Shown: positions 34,231 through 43,522, counted from the first letter of the stretch. The stretch: 64,000 nucleotides of DNA from Bacteroidaceae bacterium (GCA_017451645.1 JAFTNZ010000021.1:62001-126000); one strand, 5' to 3'. The notes: generated by a model from the letters alone, not told the origin. A program made the numbers and translations.

Positions 34231-35540
34231 ATGGATATATGTCAGAAGAGTTGAAATGGAATAGCGGAAATGGTGGTCTTTGCTGCCGTGGATGCGGACG
34301 ACAGGATAAGCAACTGAACACCTACGACTATTTGGCCGACATTCCCGGTAATGATGAGGAGTGTGACTTGGTGGAGGTGCAGTTCAAAAATACCCGCAAG
34401 GGATATTATCGTAATAGTAATCACCTGCCTTTGTCGAAAGGAGACATTGTGGCAGTGGAGGCTGCACCGGGACATGACATCGGGGTGGTGACGCTTACCG
34501 GACGTCTTGTAATGTTGCAGATGAAGAAAGCAAATCTCAAACGCGATGCTGAAATCAAGCGGATTTACCGCAAGGCCAAGACCGTAGATATGGAGAAATA
34601 TGCAGAGGCCAAGGCACGTGAACACGACACCATGATACGGTCGCGACAGATTGCCAACAGCCTGTTGCTCAATATGAAAATTGGTGATGTGGAGTATCAG
34701 GGAGACGGTAACAAGGCCATCTTCTACTATATTGCTGATGAGCGCGTAGATTTCAGGCAACTCATCAAGGTGTTGGCCGAGACTTTCAAGGTACGTATCG
34801 AAATGCGCCAGATAGGAGCTCGTCAGGAGGCCGGACGTATTGGCGGTATAGGGCCTTGTGGACGTGAACTTTGTTGTGCTACTTGGATGACCAATTTTGT
34901 GTCGGTGGCCACCAGTGCAGCCCGCTTTCAGGATATATCGTTGAACCCTCAAAAACTGGCCGGACAGTGTGCCAAGCTGAAGTGTTGTCTCAACTACGAG
35001 GTGGATGTCTATGTAGAAGCACAGAAGCGCTTGCCGTCAAAGGAGATTGTGTTGGAAACGAAGGATGGAGAGTTTTATTTCTTCAAGGCCGACATACTGA
35101 AAGGTATCATTACCTATTCGAGCGACAAGAATGTGCCGGCCAATCTGGTAGAACTTACTGCAAGACAGGCTTTTGAAATTATCAACATGAACCGTCATGG
35201 ACAGAAACCGGACTCTCTGCAAGCCGAAGGGGCCCAGGGTGAAAAGCATTCGGTGGATTTGTTGGAGCAGGAGAATATTGCCCGTTTTGACCGTGCCAAG
35301 AAGAAAAAGAAGAAGGGAGGAGGCAGTCGTCAGCAGGGAAAACAGAATGTGGCGGCAAAACAGCCTAAACAGACAGAAGATGTTCCGGTTGGAAAAGAAG
35401 TACAGCCGCAGCAGAGTGGAAATGCTCCCCGGCCTAATGGCGGTGGTGGAAAGAACAAGAAGCGGAACGGTAGCAATAACCTTAATCGGCCTCATCCCGT
35501 CAAGTCCGCTCAGGAAAAAGGAGGAGAAAAACCGCAATGA
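34227..35540 (+). CDS. PSP1-domain protein, RicT-like
   Basis: A 437-residue cytoplasmic protein with a PSP1 domain (about residues 100-210; GPCGRELCCATWM, CAKLKCCLNYEVDVY) like B. subtilis RicT/YaaT, a part of a complex that binds iron-sulfur clusters and affects RNA maturation and development. Conserved cysteine pairs occur at 19-23 (CCRGC) and in the PSP1 domain, fitting cluster binding. The C-terminal 100 residues are low-complexity and rich in Lys, Gln and Gly, probably disordered and nucleic-acid-binding. ATG 34239 (MSEELKW) is an alternative start. Its stop overlaps the gldH start in ATGA. Confidence 0.88.
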   Translation: MNGYMSEELKWNSGNGGLCCRGCGRQDKQLNTYDYLADIPGNDEECDLVEVQFKNTRKGYYRNSNHLPLSKGDIVAVEAAPGHDIGVVTLTGRLVMLQMKKANLKRDAEIKRIYRKAKTVDMEKYAEAKAREHDTMIRSRQIANSLLLNMKIGDVEYQGDGNKAIFYYIADERVDFRQLIKVLAETFKVRIEMRQIGARQEAGRIGGIGPCGRELCCATWMTNFVSVATSAARFQDISLNPQKLAGQCAKLKCCLNYEVDVYVEAQKRLPSKEIVLETKDGEFYFFKADILKGIITYSSDKNVPANLVELTARQAFEIINMNRHGQKPDSLQAEGAQGEKHSVDLLEQENIARFDRAKKKKKKGGGSRQQGKQNVAAKQPKQTEDVPVGKEVQPQQSGNAPRPNGGGGKNKKRNGSNNLNRPHPVKSAQEKGGEKPQ

Positions 35541-36016
35541 GAGGCGGATACAGCCTATTGTTGATGTGTCTTGTGGCTATGCTGTCAATGGCTTGCCGGT
35601 GGGACAATACGCTCTATCATAGTTATCAGCCGGTGGCGGAGGAGTGGAGACAGACTGATACACTCCGTTTCCTCCTTCCCCGGATGGAGCGGGGAGAGGT
35701 GTGTCGTATGGCTGTGGGTGTACGTTATGCGGACAATTATCCTTATCGGTCGCTATGGCTGGTTGTCAGTCATAATCTGACAGATTCTACGGAGATACTT
35801 GTTGATACATTGGAGTGTATGCTGACAGATAAGAAAGGGATTCCTATCGGTAAAGGAATGTCCTCGCTTTATCAATTGGAGATACCTTATAATGTTATAG
35901 AGGCAGATGGTAGCGGAACACCCATTGTCACTGTGACGCATTGTATGCGTGGAGAACCGTTGGAAGGAATCTGTGACATAGGACTTCACCTCTATGCCGT
36001 AGGAGATGGGAAATGA
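35537..36016 (+). CDS. gldH: Gliding-motility lipoprotein GldH
   Basis: A 159-residue lipoprotein: signal LLLMCLVAMLSMAC with lipobox Cys20. The rest has the GldH pattern (YHSYQPVAEEWRQTDTLRF, YPYRSLWLVVSHNL, GKGMSSLYQLEIPY). In Flavobacterium GldH is needed for gliding; in non-gliding Bacteroides its role is not settled. It overlaps the PSP1 gene by 4 bp and ends in a terminator, which places it last in the holB operon. It is one of two gliding/secretion-related proteins in the window, with SprA. Confidence 0.9.
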   Translation: MRGGYSLLLMCLVAMLSMACRWDNTLYHSYQPVAEEWRQTDTLRFLLPRMERGEVCRMAVGVRYADNYPYRSLWLVVSHNLTDSTEILVDTLECMLTDKKGIPIGKGMSSLYQLEIPYNVIEADGSGTPIVTVTHCMRGEPLEGICDIGLHLYAVGDGK

Positions 36017-36046
36017 AAGAAGAGCCTTTTCACAAAGGCTCTTCTT
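36017..36046. terminator. 13-bp hairpin after gldH
   Basis: A perfect 13-bp stem with a 4-nt loop begins right after the gldH stop. There is no long T-run, so termination efficiency is uncertain. Confidence 0.65.
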
Positions 36047-36375
36047 CGATAATTATAGGTATTAGTTCTCTTTTAAGGTAAAAAGATTGTTTTAGGATAA
36101 CGCTGCAAAGGTACGGAGATTAATCGTAACTAAATAATCTTTTTATATGTTATTGAGCAGGTTTTCCCTATTTGTCGGGTGAAAATTGACTTTTTAACAC
36201 TTGTAATCCTGTATATATGGCTATATGAATGCTTTTTGTTGTCATTTTGTTTGGAAGGTGGGAAGTTAAGCCCGTTAAATAGTGTCATTTTCCTGATAAA
36301 ATCTTATGATTATATTAATTTTGCAGCAATTTATCAGAGAACAATTAAAACACAAATCAATTAAGGAGTATTTCA
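36047..36375 (+). other. Intergenic region with receptor promoter
   Basis: AT-rich and without a supported gene. TAATTTTG at 36316-36323 is an exact -7 element for the downstream receptor gene. A frame at 36179-36364 has no family features and is not called. Confidence 0.5.
36316..36323 (+). promoter_or_regulatory. Candidate promoter of the outer-membrane receptor gene
   Basis: TAATTTTG matches TAnnTTTG, 53 bp before the start codon; the -33 element is weak. Confidence 0.5.
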
Positions 36376-38826
36376 ATGGAAAAAAGGTTTTGGATGACGG
36401 TATGTCTGCTGTTGGTGACTGTGGTATTTGCTGTGGCCCAGAAGGGAACAGTGAAAGGTAAAGTGGTGGATTCAGAAAGCAAAGAGCCGCTGGAGTATGT
36501 TACGGTGAGCGTTTTGCCGGCTGGTACTACACAGTTGCTGAAGGGTACTGTGACGGATATGTCCGGAAACTTTGTCATTCAGGGATTGCCTGACGGAAAT
36601 TACGTCCTTTCCATTACTTTCATTGGCTATCGTGAGGTGAAGCGGAGCTTCTCCATCACACCGCAGTCGCGTACTGTCAATATGCGTCAACTGAGTCTCG
36701 GTGAAGACAGTAAGATGCTGAGCGAAGTGCAGGTGACGGGGCAACGTGCGCAGATGAAGTTCGAGATAGACAAAAAAGTGTTCGATGTCGATCAGAACAT
36801 TGCAGCTACGGGTGGCTCGGCCAGCGATGTGCTGACCAATATCCCTTCCGTGGAGGTCGATAACGAAGGCGAGGTTTCCTTGCGGGGTAGTAGCAGTGTG
36901 ACGGTTTGGATCAATGGCAAGGCATCGGGACTCTCAGCTGACAATCGGGGAGAAATCTTGGAACAACTTCCAGCGGAGAGCATCCAGAAGATTGAAGTCA
37001 TTACCAATCCGTCAGCCAAATTCAGTCCGGAAGGTACTGCAGGTATCATCAACATTGTGCTGAAGGAAGACCGTAAAGCCGGTTACTATGGCAGCGTGCA
37101 GGCCGGTGGCGACAGCTATGGTGGATACAATGCCAGTGGGAACATCAACTACAGCAGCGGTAAGTTGGAGGCATACGCCAACATGGGTTACCGCCATCGC
37201 GAACATGAGGGAGGGAATGAGAGTGAACGTACCGACCCCAACGGCTCCTTGGTGCAGAAAGGAGAGAATGAAGGTAGTGGGGACAACCTCTTTGCTCGTG
37301 CCGGACTGACCTGGAATGTGACACGTAATGACCATTTTTCGGCCAACTTCATGGGTATGTTTGGAGGCGGAGACCGCGACAATGCCATATATTACACTCA
37401 GACAAGTGGGGCAGGAATCCCTGCTGAGCATTATAGCCGCTTCACTACCTCGGACAACGATATGCAGATGTTCAACTTCAATGTGGGATATAAGCATGAT
37501 TTTGGTGAAGACCATAACATCGATTTCACCCTCTCCCGACATATTTGGGACATGGACAATAGCAATGCTTATCGTACCATGCGTGGTGGAGCCACTTCAT
37601 CATACCAGTATCAGGAGAGTGAAATCAGCAACCAAAGTTGGGAGGCACAGCTCGACTATGTGAACAAAATCAGTGAAAACCATAAAGTGGAAGCCGGATA
37701 CAAGGGTTCGTTCAACCGTGAGAATAGCCCTGTGAGTACTTACGGTGATGAGGCACATGCCGAGATGCAACGGTCGCTTTACAATCGGTTCATTTACGAT
37801 CAGGATATTCATGCACTCTATGCCACCTATTCGGGGCGTCTTGGCAAATTGGGCTTTCAGGTGGGGGTGCGTGGAGAGTATTGGAAGGTTGATTCCGAGT
37901 CGCGCGACTATTATCAGGAATTCGAGGGAAAGACTCCCACAAAGTTTGCAAAAGACTATTTCAGCCTCTTCCCCAGCCTCTTCCTCTCTTATGAGTTGCC
38001 GGGGAACAATGAATTGCAGTTGAACTACACCCGTCGTCTCCAACGTCCTTGGGGTGGACAGCTCAACTCATTCAAGAATATCACCGATTCCACCAGCATC
38101 TCTTATGGTAATCCCGAATTGCAGCCGCAGTATTCCAATGCTTACGAGCTGAACTACATCAAAAATTGGGCAGACCACACTCTTTCGCTCTCAGGGTATT
38201 ACCGTACAACGGACGATGTCATCCAGCGTATCCGCTATCGCGAAGGGAATGTCATGTATTCTACCGACCGCAATGTTACCCAGTCGCAGTCTGCCGGACT
38301 TGAGATTGTAGCCAAGAATAAACTGACAAATGCCATCGACCTCACCACTACGGTCAATCTCTTCTACTACAAGCTTGATGGATTCGGTTTCGAGATGGCC
38401 GACCAGTGGGTGTCGGGTGAGAGTGATGAAGACTTTTCGTGGAATGCCCGCATGATGGCAAACGTCATTCTGCCGTATTCCTTCTCTTTGCAGGTGACGG
38501 GCAACTACAATGCCCGTCAGGTGGTGGCGCAGGGCTACCGTAAGGCCAATTATTCGGTGGATGCCGGATTGCGCAAATCCTTTTGGAACAAGAAGCTGAG
38601 TTTGAGTGTCAATGTGCGCGACATATTTGATTCCCGCAAGTGGCACACCATCACGGAAACAGGAGATACACATGTTGACAGCAAGAGTTGGCGTGGTGGC
38701 CGTCGCATCGGTGTAACGTTGACTTACAGTTTCGGTAATATGAAGATGAACAGCCGTAAGTCCAATCGTCCTGATGCAGGTGGTGATGAAGCCAGTCCGA
38801 TGGATGCCTATTCCGGTGGTGAATAA
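36376..38826 (+). CDS. Outer-membrane beta-barrel receptor with carboxypeptidase-like plug-side domain
   Basis: An 816-residue outer-membrane protein. Signal peptide to about residue 21; residues 24-110 are a carboxypeptidase D regulatory-like domain (GKVVDSESKEPLEYVTV); then a plug (DVLTNIPSVEVDNEGEVSLR, EVITNPSAKFSPEGTAGII) and a large barrel of the OMP_b-brl_3 type ending near LTYSFG. It lacks a SusD partner, so it is more like a TonB-dependent receptor for a metal chelate, cofactor or peptide than a SusC glycan importer. The last 30 residues beyond the barrel (to AYSGGE) are unusual. Transcribed alone, convergent with the Spy-like gene. Confidence 0.88.
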   Translation: MEKRFWMTVCLLLVTVVFAVAQKGTVKGKVVDSESKEPLEYVTVSVLPAGTTQLLKGTVTDMSGNFVIQGLPDGNYVLSITFIGYREVKRSFSITPQSRTVNMRQLSLGEDSKMLSEVQVTGQRAQMKFEIDKKVFDVDQNIAATGGSASDVLTNIPSVEVDNEGEVSLRGSSSVTVWINGKASGLSADNRGEILEQLPAESIQKIEVITNPSAKFSPEGTAGIINIVLKEDRKAGYYGSVQAGGDSYGGYNASGNINYSSGKLEAYANMGYRHREHEGGNESERTDPNGSLVQKGENEGSGDNLFARAGLTWNVTRNDHFSANFMGMFGGGDRDNAIYYTQTSGAGIPAEHYSRFTTSDNDMQMFNFNVGYKHDFGEDHNIDFTLSRHIWDMDNSNAYRTMRGGATSSYQYQESEISNQSWEAQLDYVNKISENHKVEAGYKGSFNRENSPVSTYGDEAHAEMQRSLYNRFIYDQDIHALYATYSGRLGKLGFQVGVRGEYWKVDSESRDYYQEFEGKTPTKFAKDYFSLFPSLFLSYELPGNNELQLNYTRRLQRPWGGQLNSFKNITDSTSISYGNPELQPQYSNAYELNYIKNWADHTLSLSGYYRTTDDVIQRIRYREGNVMYSTDRNVTQSQSAGLEIVAKNKLTNAIDLTTTVNLFYYKLDGFGFEMADQWVSGESDEDFSWNARMMANVILPYSFSLQVTGNYNARQVVAQGYRKANYSVDAGLRKSFWNKKLSLSVNVRDIFDSRKWHTITETGDTHVDSKSWRGGRRIGVTLTYSFGNMKMNSRKSNRPDAGGDEASPMDAYSGGE

Positions 38827-38883
38827 TGGGGTGAACTGAAAAAGACTGGATGATGTCTTTTTCAAACGGTTGGGATAAAAAAA

Positions 38884-38963
38884 GATATATACTTCATGGG
38901 CCAAGTAAGTATATATTCGTTGGCACTTGAAGTATATATCCGTTGACGAGGTAAGTATATATC
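38884..38963. repeat. 23-bp tandem repeat enclosed by 11-bp inverted arms
   Basis: Units of 23 bp start at 38884, 38907, 38930 and (partly) 38953; the core is AAGTATATAT. The first unit begins with GATATATACTT and the last ends with AAGTATATATC, so the array closes on itself as an inverted repeat. It sits between two convergent genes and touches the stop codon of the leftward one. Confidence 0.8.
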
Positions 38964-39435
38964 AGTTTCTTTTCTCTCTTGCCTGATGTTCGTCGTGTGC
39001 TGGTTTCATGTTTTTCAGCAATTCGCGTTGGAAGCGTCCTTCAGCGCCTTGCACGGCGAAAATCTGTTTGTAAGTCAGTATTGTGTGGTAGCGGGGCAGG
39101 TATTCTTTTTCCAATTCCTCGACCTGAATACGCAGGTTGGCGATTTTCTCCAACAGGCTGTGGTATTCCTCTTCGCTGAGTTGCTTGCCGCGCGTTTCCT
39201 TGCGCAGTTTCCAGATTTGTCCGTTCAATTCGTGCTTCTTCCGTTGGCATTCGTTGTAGATGGGGAAGAATGCGGCGGCTTCTTTATCAGTTAGTCCGGC
39301 ATGTCTGGTAATGAACTGTTCGCGTTTGGCATCGAATTCCTCTTTGCTCATGTGCGGACGCCTGCTCCTCTCTTGGGCTGCCAGTGTGAGGCAGAGCAGG
39401 AGGGCGGTCAGTAGTATGGTCATTTTCTGTTTCAT
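38962..39435 (-). CDS. Spy/CpxP-like periplasmic protein
   Basis: A 157-residue exported protein (signal to about residue 20) that is almost wholly helical and charged (FDAKREQFITRHAGLTDKE, YHSLLEKIANLRIQVEELEKEYLP). The layout resembles Spy/CpxP-type periplasmic chaperones, with two long helical hairpins. It is the last gene of a leftward unit with an ECF sigma factor and a small membrane protein, so it may be the output or sensor of an envelope-stress response. No exact family is certain. Confidence 0.65.
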   Translation of the reverse strand: MKQKMTILLTALLLCLTLAAQERSRRPHMSKEEFDAKREQFITRHAGLTDKEAAAFFPIYNECQRKKHELNGQIWKLRKETRGKQLSEEEYHSLLEKIANLRIQVEELEKEYLPRYHTILTYKQIFAVQGAEGRFQRELLKNMKPAHDEHQAREKRN

Positions 39436-39477
39436 AGTCCTGTTTATTACGAGGTTTCTTTATTTGTCTTTTTTTGT

Positions 39478-39840
39478 TTATTCGGCCTCTGTAAGGTAGC
39501 GGTAGAGGGTATAGTCATCTACCATAGCATATTCCATCATGGTGTCTATCTCTTCGTCGGTCAGCACCTCTTCTGTCTGTGCCATAGACTCTACTTGGCC
39601 GGCATCAGTTCCAAGGAACACCTTGGCCGAAAACATTACACCGGAGAACATGGCTGCCAGATAAATCCAGGGCTTTACCCGTTGCCACAGGGAGATGACG
39701 GGAGTGTCTCTCTCTTCTGCGTTGTGGGTAGTGTCCGGCAACTGTCCCATCAACTTCTCTGTGAACTGTTCGAAGTAACCCTCAGGGACGGTAAAAGGGC
39801 TTTCCGTGCCGCATTTTTTGATGATTTCTTCTTCTTTCAT
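39478..39840 (-). CDS. Small membrane protein, possible anti-sigma factor
   Basis: A 120-residue protein: N-terminal cytoplasmic part (PFTVPEGYFEQFTEKLMGQL), one membrane helix (about 53-72, IYLAAMFSGVMFSAKVF), and an acidic C-terminal tail. It is encoded right after the ECF sigma gene (54 bp) and before the Spy-like gene (42 bp). Position and topology suggest it holds the sigma factor at the membrane, although the classical zinc-binding anti-sigma motif is absent. The name is therefore an inference. Confidence 0.6.
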   Translation of the reverse strand: MKEEEIIKKCGTESPFTVPEGYFEQFTEKLMGQLPDTTHNAEERDTPVISLWQRVKPWIYLAAMFSGVMFSAKVFLGTDAGQVESMAQTEEVLTDEEIDTMMEYAMVDDYTLYRYLTEAE

Positions 39841-39894
39841 TCGTTATATCTCCTTTTTTTCGTTATCTATTTGACGTCTTGACCGTGATATGGT

Positions 39895-40446
39895 TTAAAG
39901 ATAGGCTTCCAGAAAATGGCTTATCTTTTTAACGGCCAGATGGTAAGAAGCCTTGAGTGCCCCCACGCTGGTGCCTAACACTTGTGACATCTCTTCATAT
40001 TTCATCTCTTGGAAATATTTCATGTTGAACACCAACCGTTGTTTGTCGGGCAGGGTGAGCAGGGCTTCCTGCAACAGCTTCTGGGCATCGTTGCCATTGA
40101 AGTATGGGTCTCCTTCCAACTTGTCGGCCAATGAGCCCTCCGGAGAGTCTATATCGACAGTAGGAACTGTCGGCTGCCGGTTGAGGAAGGTCAGCGTTTC
40201 GTTGATGGCGATGCGGTAGAGCCAGGTGGACAGGCGGGATTCTCCCCGGAAGGAATCAATCCCTGTCCATGCTTTGATAAAGGTGTTTTGCAGAACGTCG
40301 TTGGCATCATCGTGCGAAAGCACCATACGGCGGATCTGCCAATAGAGCTTTTCGCTATAGGCCGCCACTACCTGTTCGAAAGCCTTCCGGCAGGTGTCAG
40401 GGCGGTGCAGTTGCCCGATGATATCTTCTTCGTTAAACACTTTCAT
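39895..40446 (-). CDS. ECF-type RNA polymerase sigma factor
   Basis: A 183-residue sigma-70 family protein of ECF size. Region 2 is seen in LYWQIRRMVLSHDDANDVLQ and STWLYRIAINETL, region 4 in YFQEMKYEEMSQVLGTSVGA followed by LKASYHLAVKKI. It directs RNA polymerase to a small regulon, probably including the two genes behind it. It lies 59 bp after rnz on the same strand. Confidence 0.92.
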   Translation of the reverse strand: MKVFNEEDIIGQLHRPDTCRKAFEQVVAAYSEKLYWQIRRMVLSHDDANDVLQNTFIKAWTGIDSFRGESRLSTWLYRIAINETLTFLNRQPTVPTVDIDSPEGSLADKLEGDPYFNGNDAQKLLQEALLTLPDKQRLVFNMKYFQEMKYEEMSQVLGTSVGALKASYHLAVKKISHFLEAYL

Positions 40447-40505
40447 GTGATGCTGGATGTTGTCTGCTTTCTATATGATTGCTTTGCGAGAGAAAAGTTT
40501 AATGT

Positions 40506-41420
40506 TCAAAGCGTGATTTTCAAGTTTTCTTGTGCCAACAGTGTGTTGGGAAATATCTCTTTGGCTTCGCGGAGGAGTATACTTTCGTCTTCGTAGCGTG
40601 CACTGAAGTGTCCGATCAGCAGTTGTCCTACTCCGGCTTTTTGTGCGAATGTGGCTGCCTGCTTGGCGGTGGAGTGGCAGGTTTCTTTGGCACGGGCTGC
40701 ATTGTCTTCGGCAAAAGTGGCTTCGTGGAAGAGCAGGTCGGCTCCTCGGACGAGGTCGGTATTTTCCGGCAGGTAGGTAGTGTCTGAGCAGTAGGCATAC
40801 TTGCGGGGTGGTGATGCCGGAGTTGTCAGTCGGCTGTGTGGCACAATGATGCCTTCGGGGGTTGTATAGTCTTCCCCGTTCTTGATGCGGTTCAGTTCGT
40901 GGAAAGGAATCCGGTAGAAGTCTATCATTTCGCGAATGAGGTGGTCGGGGGTGCGCTTCTCCTCAAATAGGAATCCGCAGCAGGGGATGCGATGGTTGAG
41001 GGGAATGGTGGTGACGGTGACGGAACGGTCGTCGTAGATGGTGGCAGGTTGTTTGCTATCAAACGGATGGAACTCCACATCGAAACTGATACCCCGGCAA
41101 AAGAAGTCGAGCCATGGGCGCATGAGCGGCTCCAGGTCCCGGTGTGCATGGATGTGCAAAGTGGCTGTCCTGCCCAAAAGCGAGAGGGTGGAGATGAGAC
41201 CGATGAGGCCGAAGCAGTGGTCGCCGTGCAGGTGTGAGATGAAGATGTGCCCCAAACGGGAGAAACCGATACGTGAACGGCGGATTTGCAGTTGTGCTCC
41301 CTCACCACAATCTATCATAAACAGTTTCTCACGGATGTTTACTATTTGTGAGGTCGGGAAATGGCGGGTGGTGGGGAGGGCCGAGCCGCAGCCGAGGATA
41401 TGGACTTCAAACTTTTCCAT
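40506..41420 (-). CDS. rnz: Ribonuclease Z
   Basis: A 304-residue metallo-beta-lactamase-fold endonuclease that trims the 3' end of tRNA precursors. The metal motif is HLHGDH (63-68: SHLHGDHCFG), preceded by the GCGSALPTTRHFPTSQ start typical of RNase Z. Later metal ligands lie in YCSDTTYLP, FHEATFAED and LIGHFSARY. It is in the same direction as rpsA, from which a terminator separates it. Confidence 0.95.
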   Translation of the reverse strand: MEKFEVHILGCGSALPTTRHFPTSQIVNIREKLFMIDCGEGAQLQIRRSRIGFSRLGHIFISHLHGDHCFGLIGLISTLSLLGRTATLHIHAHRDLEPLMRPWLDFFCRGISFDVEFHPFDSKQPATIYDDRSVTVTTIPLNHRIPCCGFLFEEKRTPDHLIREMIDFYRIPFHELNRIKNGEDYTTPEGIIVPHSRLTTPASPPRKYAYCSDTTYLPENTDLVRGADLLFHEATFAEDNAARAKETCHSTAKQAATFAQKAGVGQLLIGHFSARYEDESILLREAKEIFPNTLLAQENLKITL

Positions 41421-41434
41421 GAATATTCAATCTT

Positions 41435-41480
41435 CTGAAAAAGGCCGGTGAAAGAGTTGGACTTTCATCGGCCTTTTGTC
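41435..41480 (-). terminator. Intrinsic terminator after rpsA
   Basis: A stem of about 16 bp (one G:U) with a 7-nt loop ends in a T-run on the minus strand, 35-75 bp after the rpsA stop. Confidence 0.85.
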
Positions 41481-41513
41481 GGTTAATGTATTATTCAGCT
41501 TGTGAACTACAGA

Positions 41514-43301
41514 TTATTTTCCTTTTTCCATCTGCTCTTTCAGGGCAGCCAATGCATCGATGTCACCGAGGGTGGTAGATGCTGCCTGGTTCTGGATAAC
41601 AGGAGTTTCTTCTTTCTTGTTGTTCTTCTTGGCTGCAGCCTTCTTTTCTGCCTTAGCTTCTGCTTTGGCTACATCTTCGAAGATACGGCTGTGAGAAAGG
41701 ATGATGCGCTTGGCATCTTTGTTGAACTCGATAACCTTGAACTCGAGTTTCTCATCAAGCTGTGCTTGTGAACCATCTTCTTTAACGAGGTGTTTCGGAG
41801 TGGCAAAGCCCTCTACGCCGTAAGGCAGAGCGATGACAGCACCCTTGTCAAGCATCTCGATGATGGTTCCTTCGTGGATAGAGTCAACCTTGAAGATTGT
41901 TTCGAATACATCCCAAGGATTCTCTTCCAGTTGCTTGTGTCCGAGGCTCAAGCGACGGTTGTCCTTGTCGATCTCCAATACCTGGACTTCGATGTCAGCA
42001 CCAATCTGGGTGAATTCAGAAGGATGCTTCACCTTCTTGGTCCAAGAAAGGTCAGAGATGTGGATGAGTCCGTCAACACCCTCTTCAATCTCAACGAATA
42101 CACCGAAGTTGGTGAAGTTGCGTACCTTGGCAGTGTGCTTGCTTCCTACGGGATACTTCTCTTCGATGGTTTCCCATGGATCTTGCTTCAGCTGCTTGAT
42201 GCCAAGTGACATCTTGCGCTCGTCGCGGTCGAGAGTCAAGATGACAGCTTCTACAGTGTCTCCTACCTTCATGAAGTCCTGAGCGCTGCGGAGGTGCTGG
42301 CTCCAAGACATTTCTGATACGTGGATCAGACCCTCTACACCCGGAGCGATTTCGATGAATGCACCGTAGTCAGCCATAACGACTACCTTACCGTTCACCT
42401 TGTCGCCTACCTTCAACTCTGCATCCAGAGCATCCCAAGGATGCGGAGTGAGTTGCTTCAGACCGAGAGCGATACGCTTCTTCTCATCATCGAAGTCGAG
42501 GATAACCACGTTGATCTTCTGATCCAGTTCTACCACTTCCTTCGGATCGCTTACACGGCCCCAAGAAAGGTCTGTAATGTGAATCAGGCCGTCAACACCA
42601 CCCAAGTCGATGAATACACCGTATGAAGTGATGTTCTTGACTGTACCTTCAAGAACCTGTCCTTTTTCAAGTTTACCGATAATTTCTTTCTTCTGCTGTT
42701 CGAGTTCTTCTTCAATAAGAGCCTTGTGAGAAACCACAACGTTCTTGAACTCCTGGTTGATTTTGACAACCTTGAACTCCATAGTCTTACCAACGAATAC
42801 GTCATAGTCGCGGATAGGCTTCACATCAATCTGCGAACCGGGCAAGAAGGCTTCGATTCCGAATACATCGACAATCATACCACCCTTTGTGCGGCACTTG
42901 ATGTAACCCTTGATGATTTCTTCGTTCTCCAAAGCTGCGTTCACACGGTCCCAAGAGCGTGCTGCGCGGGCTTTCTTGTGTGACAGAATCAACTGGCCTT
43001 TCTTGTCCTCTTGATTCTCGATGTACACTTCAACAGTGTCACCTACTGCCAATTCTGGGTTGTAGCGGAACTCGCTCAGGGGAATGATACCGTCTGACTT
43101 GTAACCAATGTTTACAACGACTTCACGCTTGTTCAATGAGATGACTGTTCCGTCAACCACTTCGCGGTCATTCACATTGTTGAGAGTGCCATCATAGGCT
43201 TTCTCCAATTCTTCTTTGCTGAGGTTAGTCTCAGCAGCTCCGTTTTCATAGGCTTCCCAATTGAAATCTTCTACGGGAGCTACATTCTTGAATTTTTCCA
43301 T
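41514..43301 (-). CDS. rpsA: 30S ribosomal protein S1
   Basis: A 595-residue protein with six S1 RNA-binding domains (for example VEGTV-type starts: VLEGTVKNITSYGVFIDLGG, VNGKVVVMADYGAFIEIAPG, AKVRNFTNFGVFVEIEEG) and a Lys/Ala-rich C-terminal tail. It brings mRNA to the ribosome and helps unfold structured leaders; in Bacteroidetes, which make little use of Shine-Dalgarno pairing, it is of special importance. Its upstream region holds a TACCTTTG promoter and a long AT-rich leader of about 70 nt, typical of S1-dependent starts. Confidence 0.97.
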   Translation of the reverse strand: MEKFKNVAPVEDFNWEAYENGAAETNLSKEELEKAYDGTLNNVNDREVVDGTVISLNKREVVVNIGYKSDGIIPLSEFRYNPELAVGDTVEVYIENQEDKKGQLILSHKKARAARSWDRVNAALENEEIIKGYIKCRTKGGMIVDVFGIEAFLPGSQIDVKPIRDYDVFVGKTMEFKVVKINQEFKNVVVSHKALIEEELEQQKKEIIGKLEKGQVLEGTVKNITSYGVFIDLGGVDGLIHITDLSWGRVSDPKEVVELDQKINVVILDFDDEKKRIALGLKQLTPHPWDALDAELKVGDKVNGKVVVMADYGAFIEIAPGVEGLIHVSEMSWSQHLRSAQDFMKVGDTVEAVILTLDRDERKMSLGIKQLKQDPWETIEEKYPVGSKHTAKVRNFTNFGVFVEIEEGVDGLIHISDLSWTKKVKHPSEFTQIGADIEVQVLEIDKDNRRLSLGHKQLEENPWDVFETIFKVDSIHEGTIIEMLDKGAVIALPYGVEGFATPKHLVKEDGSQAQLDEKLEFKVIEFNKDAKRIILSHSRIFEDVAKAEAKAEKKAAAKKNNKKEETPVIQNQAASTTLGDIDALAALKEQMEKGK

Positions 43302-43373
43302 TAATAAATAAATTGTTTAATTTTTTAATTAATTGCGTTAGACATTATGTTGACTAAACTTAAAAATCGGGTG

Positions 43374-43405
43374 CAAAGGTACGGCTTTTTCTTTTTCCTC
43401 CCAAG
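43374..43405 (-). promoter_or_regulatory. Promoter of rpsA
   Basis: On the minus strand TACCTTTG (43374-43381) is preceded after 20 bp by CTTG (43402-43405), a 3-of-4 match to the -33 box. The 70-nt leader is AT-rich and nearly free of structure. Confidence 0.6.
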
Positions 43406-43414
43406 AAAAACGCG

Positions 43415-43522
43415 TTAAAATATGATGTCTTGTGAATTATTCCATTTCACTGCTACTTCATGAGATAGTTCTTCTATCTCTCTGAGCTTTTCAAACTCTT
43501 GCTCTCTATCAAAAAAACTCAT
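43415..43522 (-). pseudogene. 35-codon fragment, possible start of a lost AAA ATPase gene
   Basis: ATG 43522 opens a frame encoding MSFFDREQEFEKLREIEELS and 15 more residues before TAA. The beginning resembles the N-terminus of small archaeal-type AAA ATPases of Bacteroides (FxDREKE-xxLxEIE), but the P-loop that should follow is missing. It is either a truncated remnant or a chance short gene. It lies just upstream of the rpsA promoter. Confidence 0.35.
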
